Source: Arundinibacter roseus (GTDB taxonomy: Bacteria; Bacteroidota; Bacteroidia; Cytophagales; Spirosomataceae). Taken from it: a stretch of 64,000 nucleotides of DNA. The DNA is taken from NCBI RefSeq assembly GCF_004348825.1, contig NZ_SMJU01000008.1, positions 248,001 to 312,000 of the forward strand, given 5' to 3'. Of this stretch, positions 9,058 through 17,779 are shown piece by piece (position 1 is the first letter of the stretch; each line of letters begins with the position of its first letter). The notes below the pieces were generated by a model, which saw nothing but the letters and a program-made list of their open reading frames with translations, was not told the origin of the DNA and did no database searches. A program made the translations under genes and the position numbers.

Positions 9058-9088
9058 CAAAGATAGCCACTCCCCCATTAATTCCCAA
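9058..9088 (-). promoter_or_regulatory. Bacteroidota promoter of rplU-rpmA
   Basis: On the minus strand a TTG at 9088-9086, a 20-base spacer and TATCTTTG at 9065-9058 match the Bacteroidota TTG-N19..21-TAnnTTTG consensus in full. The distance to the rplU ATG (about 40 bases) is typical. Confidence 0.75.
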
Positions 9089-9220
9089 TGGTTTACTACG
9101 AATTATTTTGATTATCAGCACAATTCCAACCCCAAATTTACGTATCTTAGTTGCCTGATATTTTCGGCATGGTGTTTGAGTTACCCATTAAGTACTCATA
9201 CGAAATGAATGACAGCACCC

Positions 9221-9775
9221 ATGAAAAAACTACTCATACTCTGGCTTTTAGCCATCGCACACACTTCGTTTGCTCAGGAAACTGCTTCACTTGAAAGTAC
9301 CCAAACTCAGGAGTCAGGTGGTTTGTCTGACGTTTCGACGGCTCAGCCACTTGTGGCCGAAGTAAAGTGGAATGCTTTGCAGAATATTCTTTCCTCTTCC
9401 TCTGACACCACGTACGTGCTTAATTTCTGGGCAACCTGGTGCCGGCCGTGCGTAGCCGAACTGCCGCATTTTGAAGCCGTGAACCGTCATTATGCCAGCC
9501 AAAAAGTCAAAGTTGTGCTGGTGAGCATGGATTTTGTAAAAGATATGGAAGACCGCGTGATTCCTTTTGTGGAACGTATGAAACTTACCAATCCGGTTTG
9601 GCTGCTCAACGAACCCGACGCCAACAGCTGGATTGAACGGGTAGATTCGACCTGGACAGGTGCTTTACCGGCTACCTTGATTATTAATCCGGCACGTTCC
9701 CGGAAGGTATTCTATGAAAAAGCATTGGATTACGAAACCCTGGCGCGGGATTTAAGCTACTTTTTAGACTATTAA
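9221..9775 (+). CDS. TlpA-like secreted thioredoxin-fold protein
   Basis: The product has 184 residues from the ATG at 9221, which gives the clean signal peptide MKKLLILWLLAIAHTSFAQ. An ATG 12 bases earlier is also possible. The thioredoxin active site is NFWATWCRPCVAELPHFE (Cys-Arg-Pro-Cys), followed by the cis-Pro region GALPATLIINP. The fold is that of periplasmic thiol-disulfide oxidoreductases of the TlpA/ResA group, which reduce disulfides in exported proteins or apocytochromes. It is only 14 bp upstream of the second redox protein and likely forms an operon with it. Confidence 0.88.
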   Translation: MKKLLILWLLAIAHTSFAQETASLESTQTQESGGLSDVSTAQPLVAEVKWNALQNILSSSSDTTYVLNFWATWCRPCVAELPHFEAVNRHYASQKVKVVLVSMDFVKDMEDRVIPFVERMKLTNPVWLLNEPDANSWIERVDSTWTGALPATLIINPARSRKVFYEKALDYETLARDLSYFLDY

Positions 9776-9789
9776 CCGTCAAAAGAACT

Positions 9790-10473
9790 ATGAAGTATGA
9801 CGCATTTCTTATAAAAAAATACGTAAGCTTTTTTGGAGTTTTACTTCTGCTTGTGGCAATCGGAAGTGTTTCTTTCTCGACTGCGAGCGAGCGATTTTCT
9901 GCCAGCCAAAATTCAAAAGTCCTCTCAGAAGGCTATCAGATTGGCGATGCCGTCAGCAATTTTCGTTTAAAAAATGTGGACAGTCGAATGATTTCTCTTT
10001 CAGATTATTCGTCGCAAAAAGGCGTTATTGTGGTTTTTAGCTGCAATCACTGCCCGTTTGCCAAAGCGTATGAAGAGCGGGTCATTGCTCTGGATCGTAA
10101 ATTTGGCGGTCAGGGTTTTCCCGTAATTGCCATCAATCCTACCGATCCCGCTGCCTATGAAGATGATACGTTTGAACAAATGCAGGCGCGCGCCAGGTCC
10201 AAAGGATTTACGTACCCGTACCTGGTCGACGCTACCCAAACGGTAGCAAAAGCCTTTGGTGCGACTCGTACTCCGCACGTTTTCGTTTTAACAAATAACA
10301 ACGGCACTTTTACCGTGCGTTACATTGGAACAATTGACGACAACCCGCAGGATCCTTCCGGCGTGTCGAAGCGCTATGTTGACGACGCCGTGACAAATCT
10401 GCTGGCAGGTAAGCCCGTCGTTACTACGACCACAAAGGCGATTGGCTGTGCCATTAAGTGGAAAGATGTCTAA
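9790..10473 (+). CDS. Thioredoxin-like/AhpC-TSA family exported redox protein
   Basis: The product has 227 residues. A hydrophobic N-terminal segment (about 10-32) acts as a signal or membrane anchor. The redoxin domain begins at GDAVSNFRLKNVDSRMISLSDY and carries FSCNHCPFAKAYEER, a Cys-x-x-Cys active site, then the cis-Pro region TRTPHVFVL. Family members of this 'CNHCP' type are peroxiredoxin- or thiol-disulfide-like enzymes of unproved substrate. It is co-transcribed with the TlpA-like gene, which suggests a two-step periplasmic thiol system, and is followed by a strong terminator. Confidence 0.85.
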   Translation: MKYDAFLIKKYVSFFGVLLLLVAIGSVSFSTASERFSASQNSKVLSEGYQIGDAVSNFRLKNVDSRMISLSDYSSQKGVIVVFSCNHCPFAKAYEERVIALDRKFGGQGFPVIAINPTDPAAYEDDTFEQMQARARSKGFTYPYLVDATQTVAKAFGATRTPHVFVLTNNNGTFTVRYIGTIDDNPQDPSGVSKRYVDDAVTNLLAGKPVVTTTTKAIGCAIKWKDV

Positions 10474-10509
10474 TTGTTTTTAGATTTTATTCTTTAAAAA
10501 AATACCGGA

Positions 10510-10533
10510 AACCGGGACGCAATCGTCCCGGTT
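10510..10533 (+). terminator. Rho-independent terminator
   Basis: The perfect 10-bp stem AACCGGGACG/CGTCCCGGTT with a 4-base loop is followed by a T-tract. It ends the two-gene redox operon, 40 bp past the second stop codon. Confidence 0.9.
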
Positions 10534-10603
10534 TTTTTGACATTTCATGATTACTCAATATCTTGAAACACGATTCCAGCTCATCCGTAAAGCATTTAGT
10601 CCT

Positions 10604-11521
10604 ATGATTGCTACCCAAAAAACCTTCCTCACCCTTGGCGGTCTGTGGAGCCTGCTTGTACTCTCTCAACTGACCTACGCCCAAAGTAAAACCTTCACCA
10701 ACGAAGGAGAATTTACGGCCAACTGTGAAGGCCCCGCCGTAGACGCTGAGGGAAACATCTATGCCGTCAATTTTGCTCAGGATGGTACAATTGCCCAAAT
10801 CAGCCGCCGTGGCAGCACAAGTTTTTTTATTACATTGCCCAAAGGAAGTACCGGAAATGGCATTCGGTTTGGTGATAAAAATACTTTTTACATTGCCGAC
10901 TTCACCGGACATAATGTTTTGAAAGCAGACCTGAACACACGCGAAGTAACAGTATTTGCGCACGAGCCCCGCATGAATCAACCAAACGACCTGGCGATTA
11001 CCCGCTCCGGACATATTTTTTGTTCAGATCCGAATTGGGAAAAAAGTACCGGACAAGTCTGGCACGTAAGTCCTGCCGGAACCGTCCGGCTGGTGGCTGA
11101 AAACATGGGAACAACCAATGGCATCGAGGTCAGTCCGGACGAAAAAACGCTGTACGTCAATGAAAGTGTGCAACGCAAGGTGTGGGCGTTTGACCTGGCT
11201 CCCGACGGCACGCTTAGCAACAAACGACTGCTGCACGAATTTGAAGATGGCGGCATGGATGGCATGCGCTGCTCAGCTAGCGGCGACTTATACATTGCGC
11301 GGCATGGCAAGGGCGAAGTAGCCGTAATATCGCCTGAGGGCAAGGCACTTTCTACGATTAAGACAATTGGTAAAAAGGTATCAAATATTTGTTTTGGTGG
11401 CCGGAAAGGAAAAACCTGTTACGTTACTTTACAGGATCGGGGATGTCTGGAAACATTTTCGGTCAAGAATCCTGGCCGGGAATGGGTCATGATGCGTGAG
11501 TTTACAAAAAAGCCCAACTAA
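10604..11521 (+). CDS. SMP-30/gluconolactonase/LRE-like beta-propeller protein, secreted
   Basis: The product has 305 residues from the ATG at 10604, chosen because it gives the signal peptide MIATQKTFLTLGGLWSLLVLSQLTYAQ. The longer frame from 10547 would begin just after the terminator. Propeller motifs are visible: EGPAVDAEGNIYAVNF, NQPNDLAITRSGHIFCSDPNW, TTNGIEVSPDEKTLYVNES and GGMDGMRCSASGDLYIA. These match the SMP-30/gluconolactonase family, calcium-dependent lactonases that hydrolyse sugar lactones. The periplasmic location and exact substrate are inferred. Confidence 0.88.
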   Translation: MIATQKTFLTLGGLWSLLVLSQLTYAQSKTFTNEGEFTANCEGPAVDAEGNIYAVNFAQDGTIAQISRRGSTSFFITLPKGSTGNGIRFGDKNTFYIADFTGHNVLKADLNTREVTVFAHEPRMNQPNDLAITRSGHIFCSDPNWEKSTGQVWHVSPAGTVRLVAENMGTTNGIEVSPDEKTLYVNESVQRKVWAFDLAPDGTLSNKRLLHEFEDGGMDGMRCSASGDLYIARHGKGEVAVISPEGKALSTIKTIGKKVSNICFGGRKGKTCYVTLQDRGCLETFSVKNPGREWVMMREFTKKPN

Positions 11522-11543
11522 CCGGATAGCCCCAAAAATAGAT

Positions 11544-11921
11544 ATGACGCCACCCATTCAGGTTCGCAAGGCTCTGCGAAGTTTTCGATATGCTTTTCAG
11601 GGAATTATTTCCCTTTTTCAAGTTGAAAACAATGCCCGGATTCACTTCGTGGCAGCGATTCTGGCCATAATTTTAGGTTTTTTTCTTCACATTTCTTCGC
11701 TCGAATGGGCTTTGATTGTGACCCAAATCGCTCTGGTAGTTGCCGCTGAGGCTTTCAATACAGCGCTGGAAAAATTAGCTGACGTAGTTTCGCCTGAGTA
11801 TCATCCGCTTATAAAGTCTGTGAAAGATCTGGCTGCAGGCGCAGTACTGATCATGGCGATTTCGGCAGTAGTTGTAGGCCTGCTGATTTTTTTTCCAAAA
11901 TTGGCTCAGTATTTTATCTAG
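11544..11921 (+). CDS. dgkA: Diacylglycerol kinase family protein (DgkA/undecaprenol-kinase type)
   Basis: The product has 125 residues from the ATG at 11544, which lies beyond the previous stop. A longer frame from 11496 would overlap the upstream gene by 26 bp. It is a small three-helix membrane kinase with the motifs EN-AR (ENNARIHF) and EAFNTALEKLADVVSPEYH followed by KSVKDLAAGAV, which form the active site in this family. Known members phosphorylate diacylglycerol or undecaprenol at the inner membrane for lipid recycling; sequence alone does not separate the two substrates. It is probably transcribed with the SMP-30-like gene. Confidence 0.9.
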   Translation: MTPPIQVRKALRSFRYAFQGIISLFQVENNARIHFVAAILAIILGFFLHISSLEWALIVTQIALVVAAEAFNTALEKLADVVSPEYHPLIKSVKDLAAGAVLIMAISAVVVGLLIFFPKLAQYFI

Positions 11922-12042
11922 TACCCATTAAGAATTTAAGCAGATTAAGGGTTTTGTGTAATAGCAACTGCTGGATCACACGCAACCAACAAGCTTCGCC
12001 TGTGAGTTTACGTTGCAGCCCCAAAATAGAGTTTCACGTGTA

Positions 12043-12050
12043 TACCTTTG
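12043..12050 (+). promoter_or_regulatory. Candidate -7 box TACCTTTG
   Basis: The box fits TAnnTTTG exactly, 25 bases before the ATG at 12075. No convincing -33 element lies at the usual spacing. Confidence 0.4.
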
Positions 12051-12074
12051 CCAAAATTATAATAAAAAAAGTGC

Positions 12075-12545
12075 ATGCTATTTTCTATTCTTCGCTGGTT
12101 GATTTTTCCGTTCCTGTTTCTTGGTTTAAGTCTTCATCAGACTTGCTTTGGACAGGGAGCTATTACTCCCGATCCGGCCAAACAATGGTACGACCGGGAA
12201 ACGATATATTTGCTTAGTCCTAATCGTTACGTACGCAATAATATGGTGTACGCCGGCGGGAATCAGCTCCGACGCGAGTTCATGATTTCGCCGGGCGGGA
12301 TGCAGCTGTACGTTCGCTCACGGCGCACTCGCTCCATTGCGCTTGTGTTTTCATTAGCAGGCTCAGCAGGTACAATTTACACATTGGTTTCGGGCAATCG
12401 CGATGCTTTCCGTACCTTCTTTTGGGTGTCTTTGGGAACAGGGCTTGCTTCCGGCGCACTCAACAGTCGCGCCAATGCTCAGCTCAATCAGGCGGTTTGG
12501 CTTCGCAATCGTGATGCCATGATTTTTAGCGAAAGCCAAAAATAA
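12075..12545 (+). CDS. Hypothetical exported membrane-associated protein
   Basis: The product has 156 residues and I do not recognise a family. It starts with a signal-like hydrophobic segment (MLFSILRWLIFPFLFLGLSL, cleavage plausible after CFGQG). A polar region with many Arg and Tyr follows (about 35-85), then two further hydrophobic stretches: IALVFSLAGSAGTIYTLVSG (about 88-107) and TFFWVSLGTGLASGAL. It ends in a short Asn/Arg-rich tail. The layout suggests an envelope protein. It is convergent with the DUF2911 gene, and a shared hairpin separates them. Confidence 0.7.
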   Translation: MLFSILRWLIFPFLFLGLSLHQTCFGQGAITPDPAKQWYDRETIYLLSPNRYVRNNMVYAGGNQLRREFMISPGGMQLYVRSRRTRSIALVFSLAGSAGTIYTLVSGNRDAFRTFFWVSLGTGLASGALNSRANAQLNQAVWLRNRDAMIFSESQK

Positions 12546-12547
12546 CA

Positions 12548-12577
12548 CGAGCCTGACTCTTTTCAGAATCAGGCTCG
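12548..12577. terminator. Hairpin between convergent genes
   Basis: The stem CGAGCCTGA/TCAGGCTCG lies between the convergent stop codons at 12545 and 12600. It is symmetric and can serve both strands, with only short T-runs. Confidence 0.6.
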
Positions 12578-12599
12578 AATTAGTGAAAACATTTCGTTT

Positions 12600-13106
12600 T
12601 TAGAATTTCACGGGCACTTCAAAACCCATGGTATCCCACTGAAAACCAATCATGTTATCTTTTACAGTAAAATTCAGCTGCTCGGCTGCATCTTTGTAAG
12701 TTTTGGTTGGTACGGTTACTTCCAGAACATTTTTATCTTTTACTTTGTCATAGCCATAAGCACCCCACTGCTTCAATTCGCTGTTCAGGATAATGGTCCA
12801 GTCTTTTTCTCCGGGAATTGAGAACAAGGTATAAGTTCCGGCCTTTACAGGCTTTCCACCAAACGTACCGTCTTTTTTGAATGTAATTTCGGTAGCTTCG
12901 TTAGCGCCGGTGCGCCATACTTTTCCATACTTTTCGAGGCTATTGCTTCCATCGGCACCAAAAATCACGCGGCCTTTTTTAGAAGGTTGGCCGTAAACGA
13001 TACTTACATTTTTGCCTTCGGCGGTCACTTTTGGGCTGGGCTTTTGGGCAAATGCGGCTGAAACGGCAAATAACGCCAAAATGAAGAGTACTCCTGTTTT
13101 TCTCAT
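12600..13106 (-). CDS. DUF2911 family exported protein
   Basis: The product has 168 residues, with signal peptide MRKTGVLFILALFAVSAAFAQ. The mature part contains the DUF2911 signature phrases SPKVTAEGKNVSIVYGQPSKKGRVIFG, split over its first third, then WRTGANEATEITF and GTYTLFSIPGEKDWTIILN. This family is common in Bacteroidota and predicted to be a periplasmic beta-sandwich protein. No function is established. It is a single gene, upstream of and divergent from recG. Confidence 0.92.
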   Translation of the reverse strand: MRKTGVLFILALFAVSAAFAQKPSPKVTAEGKNVSIVYGQPSKKGRVIFGADGSNSLEKYGKVWRTGANEATEITFKKDGTFGGKPVKAGTYTLFSIPGEKDWTIILNSELKQWGAYGYDKVKDKNVLEVTVPTKTYKDAAEQLNFTVKDNMIGFQWDTMGFEVPVKF

Positions 13107-13235
13107 GATCGATTAAATGAATGTAGTTTAGTTGTTATTTCTGAACAAACGTTACTGCCTTCCAAAAAGTTGTAAAGTCGCCAACAAAACGCCGGATCAG
13201 GCTCCAACAATCAAACTTACGAAGCTCTTTTTTCT

Positions 13236-13243
13236 TAACTTTG
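13236..13243 (+). promoter_or_regulatory. -7 box TAACTTTG of recG
   Basis: The box fits TAnnTTTG exactly and lies 21 bases before the ATG at 13265. An in-frame TTG at 13241 falls inside this box, which supports 13265 as the real start. Confidence 0.55.
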
Positions 13244-13264
13244 ACTAATCAGTATACGCTTGCC

Positions 13265-15367
13265 ATGTCTGAACGAAGTACTTTTTTTGAAACAAAAATT
13301 GAATTCCTGAAAGGAGTTGGGCCGCAGCGTGGCCCCCTGCTTAATAAAGAATTGTCCATTTTTACCTACGGTGACCTGATTCAGTATTATCCATTCAGGC
13401 ACGAAGACCGCTCCCAATTTCATTATATTCAGGCTATTTCGGAAGAACTCCCCGCCGTGCAGATCAAAGGCCGGCTGAAAGACTGGACGGTGCTGGGCGA
13501 AGGCCACAAAAAAAGAATGGTGGCGAGTTTTACCGACAGCACCGGCAGTATGGAGCTCGTATGGTTTCAAAGTATTCCGTGGTTTGAAAAAGTACTCCGC
13601 CGAAACAGCGAATACGTCGTCTACGGAAAGCCCATTTTTTTTAATGGAAGATACAGCATCACGCACCCCGAGATTGACCCACTTACCCCCGAAAATGAAA
13701 AGGCGGGCACCTGGCAGCCGGTTTATCACCTGACTGAAAAACTAAAAAAACGATTTGTAGACAGCCGGAGCATTGGCCGATGGGTACGTACGCTGCTCGA
13801 ATTGTCCACGCCGCATATCCGCGAAACGCTTCCCGATTGGTTGTTGACGAAATACCGCCTGATGCCCAAAGCCGACGCGCTGTGGTCCATTCATATTCCA
13901 CCAAGTCCGGCGCATTTGCATCAGGCTACGCGCCGGCTCAAATTTGAAGAACTTTTCTACAATCAGTTGCGGCTGATCAAGAGCAAAATTCTGCTCCAAA
14001 ACGAATTTCCGGGTCAGATTTTTGATCAGACCGACCGCACGACCGTCTTTCATGAAAAGCATATGCCCTTTGCCCTGACCAATGCTCAACACAGGGTCTT
14101 ACAGGAAATTAAGGAAGATTTTCAAAAAGGAAAGCAGATGAACCGCCTCTTGCAGGGCGATGTAGGCTCGGGAAAAACCATCGTGGCGTTTATCGCCATG
14201 CTTATGGCGCTCGACAACGATGCCCAGGCCTGTCTGATGGCGCCTACCGAAATTCTTGCCGATCAGCATTTTCAAGGGCTCAAACAATACGCAGATCTGC
14301 TCGGTGTAACGATTGCAAAACTGACTGGTTCTACCAAAAAAAAGGAACGAACCGTACTGCATGAAGCTTTGCGGGATGGCAGTTTGCATATTTTGGTCGG
14401 CACTCACGCGCTCATCGAAGACGAAGTACAGTTTCAGAACCTCGGCCTGTGCGTCATTGACGAACAGCACCGGTTTGGCGTGGCGCAGCGGTCCCGGCTT
14501 TGGGCCAAAAATGAACGCATTCATCCGCATATTCTGGTCATGACCGCCACGCCTATTCCCCGTACATTGGCCATGACGCTTTATGGAGATTTGGACATTT
14601 CAGTCATTGACGAACTTCCGGCCGGGCGGAAGCCCATCAAGACCGTGCATCGCTACGATGCGCACCGAGCCACTATTTTTGGTTTTTTAAAGGATGAAAT
14701 CGCCAAAGGGAGGCAGGTCTATATTGTGTACCCGCTGATTGAAGAATCCGAGAAAATGGATTTGAAAGACCTTACTGATGGCTACGAAAGCATCAGTCGT
14801 TCCTTTCCGGATGTCCCGATCAGTATTCTTCATGGAAAAATGAAGCCCGTCGATAAGGAGTATGAAATGGGGCGTTTTGTAAAAAATGAAACCAAAATTA
14901 TGGTGGCTACGACGGTTATCGAGGTTGGCGTAAATGTGCCCAATGCCTCCGTGATGGTCATTGAAAACGCCGAGCGTTTTGGCCTTTCTCAGCTGCATCA
15001 GCTGCGTGGCCGGGTAGGCCGCGGAGCCGAACAGTCGTTTTGTGTACTGATGACGGATTTTAAACTCAGCAAAGAAACCCGCACCCGGCTCGACACCATG
15101 TGCCGAACCAATAACGGTTTTGAAATTGCGGAAGTAGACCTGCAACTGCGGGGCCCCGGCGACCTGACGGGTACACAACAAAGCGGGATAATGGATTTAT
15201 TGATTGCGGATTTGGCCAAAGATGGTGAAATACTAAAAGCGGCCCGGGCGTCTGCCCAGGCCATTTTAGAAGAAGATCCAGAATTAGAAACTCCCCAACA
15301 CGCAGCCATTCGGGGACATTTGGATAATATGCGGCAGTCCGAAACCAATTGGAGCCGGATCAGCTAA
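13265..15367 (+). CDS. recG: ATP-dependent DNA helicase RecG
   Basis: The product has 700 residues, the usual RecG length. The N-terminal wedge/OB domain (FLKGVGPQRG, GDLIQYYPFRHEDRS) is followed by the helicase domains: Walker A GDVGSGKT, VIDEQHRFGVAQR (DEQH box), TATPIPRTL, and the C-terminal motifs TTVIEVGVNVPNA and QLRGRVGRG. RecG remodels stalled replication forks and branch-migrates Holliday junctions in the cytoplasm. Its stop overlaps the convergent sugar-kinase stop by 8 bp, leaving no room for a terminator between them. Confidence 0.97.
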   Translation: MSERSTFFETKIEFLKGVGPQRGPLLNKELSIFTYGDLIQYYPFRHEDRSQFHYIQAISEELPAVQIKGRLKDWTVLGEGHKKRMVASFTDSTGSMELVWFQSIPWFEKVLRRNSEYVVYGKPIFFNGRYSITHPEIDPLTPENEKAGTWQPVYHLTEKLKKRFVDSRSIGRWVRTLLELSTPHIRETLPDWLLTKYRLMPKADALWSIHIPPSPAHLHQATRRLKFEELFYNQLRLIKSKILLQNEFPGQIFDQTDRTTVFHEKHMPFALTNAQHRVLQEIKEDFQKGKQMNRLLQGDVGSGKTIVAFIAMLMALDNDAQACLMAPTEILADQHFQGLKQYADLLGVTIAKLTGSTKKKERTVLHEALRDGSLHILVGTHALIEDEVQFQNLGLCVIDEQHRFGVAQRSRLWAKNERIHPHILVMTATPIPRTLAMTLYGDLDISVIDELPAGRKPIKTVHRYDAHRATIFGFLKDEIAKGRQVYIVYPLIEESEKMDLKDLTDGYESISRSFPDVPISILHGKMKPVDKEYEMGRFVKNETKIMVATTVIEVGVNVPNASVMVIENAERFGLSQLHQLRGRVGRGAEQSFCVLMTDFKLSKETRTRLDTMCRTNNGFEIAEVDLQLRGPGDLTGTQQSGIMDLLIADLAKDGEILKAARASAQAILEEDPELETPQHAAIRGHLDNMRQSETNWSRIS

Positions 15368-16718
15368 CGGAGTCAAGTACTTCAACTTTAACGATTTCGC
15401 CCGGAAATTCAAACGTCTGCGGGCGGGTTACGTGTAGCGCCGCGCCTAAGGCAGCCGCATAAGGTAACAGCGTAGTATATACTTCGTGCGAGGGGAAATG
15501 CCGCGCCAGCAATTGCGTAAAAATCTGATTTTTGGCAAAACCACCATCCACAAATAGCGTCGGTACATCTTCGGCTCCAATGAGTTTGAGCGAAGTGGCT
15601 ACGATATGCGTCAGGGCAATCATCAATTGATGATAGGCTGATTCTGCCGTAGCAAAGGCACTGATCTGCCATTCGCCGGGTTGGTGCTCAGGGAACGGAC
15701 CGTTACCTTCCATGCAGGCCGGATAAAACGGCGGAGCATCCGCCTTTAGCTCTGCCGGATTGAAAGTTATGGAGCGATAAAAATCAGGAGCAACTTTGAA
15801 ATATTCCGCAATGCGAACCACCTGAAAATCGTGCTCACGGCCCATAAAAACCCGCGAAGCTTTGACGCCACTGCCCTCGGGTGTCATAAAATGCAGGCAA
15901 TCGCGTTCGAGCTGATCGGACGTTAAAGGATTGTTGGCAAAAGGATTAAAATTGACGCACCACGTTCCCGTTGATAACAGAATAAACGGTTTTTTGAACG
16001 CCATCCGATACGGAACAAGCGCCGCCGAACTGTCATGCAGGCCAAATCCTGACTGAATTACTTTGTTGTCAAAACGATAAATAAACGACGAGGCTGCCAG
16101 CAAAGACGCCATTTTTTTATGGATACCTTCGGCTTTTACCCATTCGTGGTAGTCCATCATTTCAAAACTCCACAGGGCCGTGTGACACCCCAAAGAAGTA
16201 AAATCACTTACCTTGCGGCCCGTTAGCAGGAACAGGATATACTGCGGCAAATGCAGCGACGTTCTGACCTGAGCGTAGGTTTCGGGTCGGGCATATTTTA
16301 GCCAATACATTTGCAGGCCGGAATTTAACAAGCCCATAGGCGGCGATCCCGTTTGCAGCGCCAGGCGCATCGGCTCGCCGTACTCGCTATAAAATTGCGC
16401 TGCCAGGGCTTCCGGAAAAGGTTTGAGGTACGAGTAAAGCGGGGCCACAGGCTGATCGCGCGCGTCCAGATGAACGAAACTTGCGCCATAGCCCGAAACA
16501 TTTACAGCCTGAATCTCGAAACTATCGTCGTGCTTCAATTCCTCCCAGTGCTTCTGAACCCACTGAGTCAGCAGCGTAATATCTTCACAGGCAAAGCCGT
16601 CTTCATCGGTAGTTTCGGGCAGTACCTCCTTAATTTCTCTCACGACCTGAAACGACTCGTCGAATAGGATGTATTTCTTGTTGGTCCGGCCAATATCAAA
16701 TACAGCGGTTACTTTCAT
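15360..16718 (-). CDS. FGGY-family carbohydrate kinase (rhamnulokinase/fuculokinase-like)
   Basis: The product has 452 residues. The N-terminal ATPase lobe begins TAVFDIGRTNKKYILFDE. The second lobe shows GFGLHDSSAALVPY, ILLSTGTWCVNFNPF and the C-terminal TLFVDGGFAKN. These are FGGY kinase motifs; the family phosphorylates ketoses such as rhamnulose, fuculose or xylulose with ATP. No aldolase or isomerase adjoins it, so the sugar cannot be assigned. It lies just downstream of the SGNH hydrolase on the same strand, and both have a shared 9-base motif upstream (16808-16816 and 17739-17762). Confidence 0.88.
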   Translation of the reverse strand: MKVTAVFDIGRTNKKYILFDESFQVVREIKEVLPETTDEDGFACEDITLLTQWVQKHWEELKHDDSFEIQAVNVSGYGASFVHLDARDQPVAPLYSYLKPFPEALAAQFYSEYGEPMRLALQTGSPPMGLLNSGLQMYWLKYARPETYAQVRTSLHLPQYILFLLTGRKVSDFTSLGCHTALWSFEMMDYHEWVKAEGIHKKMASLLAASSFIYRFDNKVIQSGFGLHDSSAALVPYRMAFKKPFILLSTGTWCVNFNPFANNPLTSDQLERDCLHFMTPEGSGVKASRVFMGREHDFQVVRIAEYFKVAPDFYRSITFNPAELKADAPPFYPACMEGNGPFPEHQPGEWQISAFATAESAYHQLMIALTHIVATSLKLIGAEDVPTLFVDGGFAKNQIFTQLLARHFPSHEVYTTLLPYAAALGAALHVTRPQTFEFPGEIVKVEVLDSVS

Positions 16719-16841
16719 TAGATTAGTGTAAGACTTGGTGTTAGAGGTTAATTATTTCGGTGGTTAAGATAAGTACTTTCGGTTAAAAAGCCGTCATGAT
16801 TGTGGTCAGATTGACTGTACGCCGGTATGATGATCCGAAAT

Positions 16842-17543
16842 TTACTTTTTACTCAACACCGGCTTAATCACTTCGGTCCAGCGGCGATAGCCTTCGGCAT
16901 TCATGTGCAGGCTATCTTTTACATAAATACTGCCGTCAGGGCGTCCATCTTTTAGCATCGTTGGCCACACATCAACGTACTCATGATGACGGTCAGATTT
17001 GACAAACTCCCTGATTAACTGATTCGTTCTTTTCACTTCTTCGCGCCGGTCCCATCGGGAAGGAGACGGTTTCAAAGACACAAAATACATCTGTACGTCA
17101 GGCAGTTGAGCGCGTACTTTCTGGGTAAATGTTACGTAAGTATCACGTGTTTGTTCCGGAGTTTTAGGTTTTTTGCCAAACTGATCATTTTCGCAGTACA
17201 CCACAATGGTAGCAGGCTTGTATTTCAACACCGTGCGGTCGGTGTAGTGCAGGACTTCGGAAAGCGTAGAGCCGCCAAATCCCCGGTTAATAATCGGCAG
17301 CGGGGCCAGGTCCTCTTCGGCTGTTTTCCAGAGTCGAAAGCTCGAACTGCCCGTCATGACAATGCCGCCAGCAGCGGGCATTTTTTGGGCATCCTCTGCT
17401 TCAAAATCCTTAATTTCCTTTTCAAATCGGTCAATGGCAAAATCCGGTTCCCAGGGTGGGGCCATTTGCTGATAGGAAGGTTTGTGGCACGCCACGAACG
17501 AGCAAAGGGCTATTGCAAATAAAATTGTGCTGTATTTTTTCAT
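16842..17543 (-). CDS. SGNH/GDSL-type hydrolase, lipoprotein
   Basis: The product has 233 residues from the ATG at 17543, which gives a lipoprotein signal with a lipobox-like SFVAC. SGNH blocks are visible: GSSSFRLW (block I, nucleophile Ser), NRGFGGSTLSE (block II Gly), VVYCENDQF (block III Asn) and KDSLHMNAEGYRRW (block V Asp-x-x-His). Family members are esterases or acetylhydrolases, often removing acetyl groups from polysaccharides. Its neighbours, a secreted GH5 enzyme and a sugar kinase on the same strand, suggest a role in hemicellulose-type glycan breakdown (inference). Confidence 0.88.
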   Translation of the reverse strand: MKKYSTILFAIALCSFVACHKPSYQQMAPPWEPDFAIDRFEKEIKDFEAEDAQKMPAAGGIVMTGSSSFRLWKTAEEDLAPLPIINRGFGGSTLSEVLHYTDRTVLKYKPATIVVYCENDQFGKKPKTPEQTRDTYVTFTQKVRAQLPDVQMYFVSLKPSPSRWDRREEVKRTNQLIREFVKSDRHHEYVDVWPTMLKDGRPDGSIYVKDSLHMNAEGYRRWTEVIKPVLSKK

Positions 17544-17738
17544 GAAAAACTTAATTGATAATTGAGATGATTTTACCTCTTGAAACATAGAAAACGTGAG
17601 GCCTACAAACAGAACCTGCCATTTATCCAAAGGTGATTAGGCGTAAATTATAATGCTTACCAAACGATGGGCTTTTCCAAAAGATAAATAATGGTGAGTG
17701 ATTTTCGTGAAAATTTCATTACTCAACGAAACTGTCCG

Positions 17739-17762
17739 AGATTGACAGCGTGCAGATTGACT
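17739..17762. promoter_or_regulatory. Direct repeat, candidate regulator site
   Basis: AGATTGACA (17739-17747) and AGATTGACT (17754-17762) are direct repeats 15 bp apart, about 200 bp upstream of the SGNH gene. The same AGATTGACT occurs at 16808-16816, about 90 bp upstream of the sugar-kinase gene. The arrangement resembles an AraC/XylS-type operator, but this is a short match. Confidence 0.3.
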
Positions 17763-17779
17763 GTCTACGTATTGAATCC

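Noticed and set aside
12363-12548. Minus-strand frame opposite the 12075 gene
   Set aside because: Shadow of the plus-strand gene, with no motif or signal.
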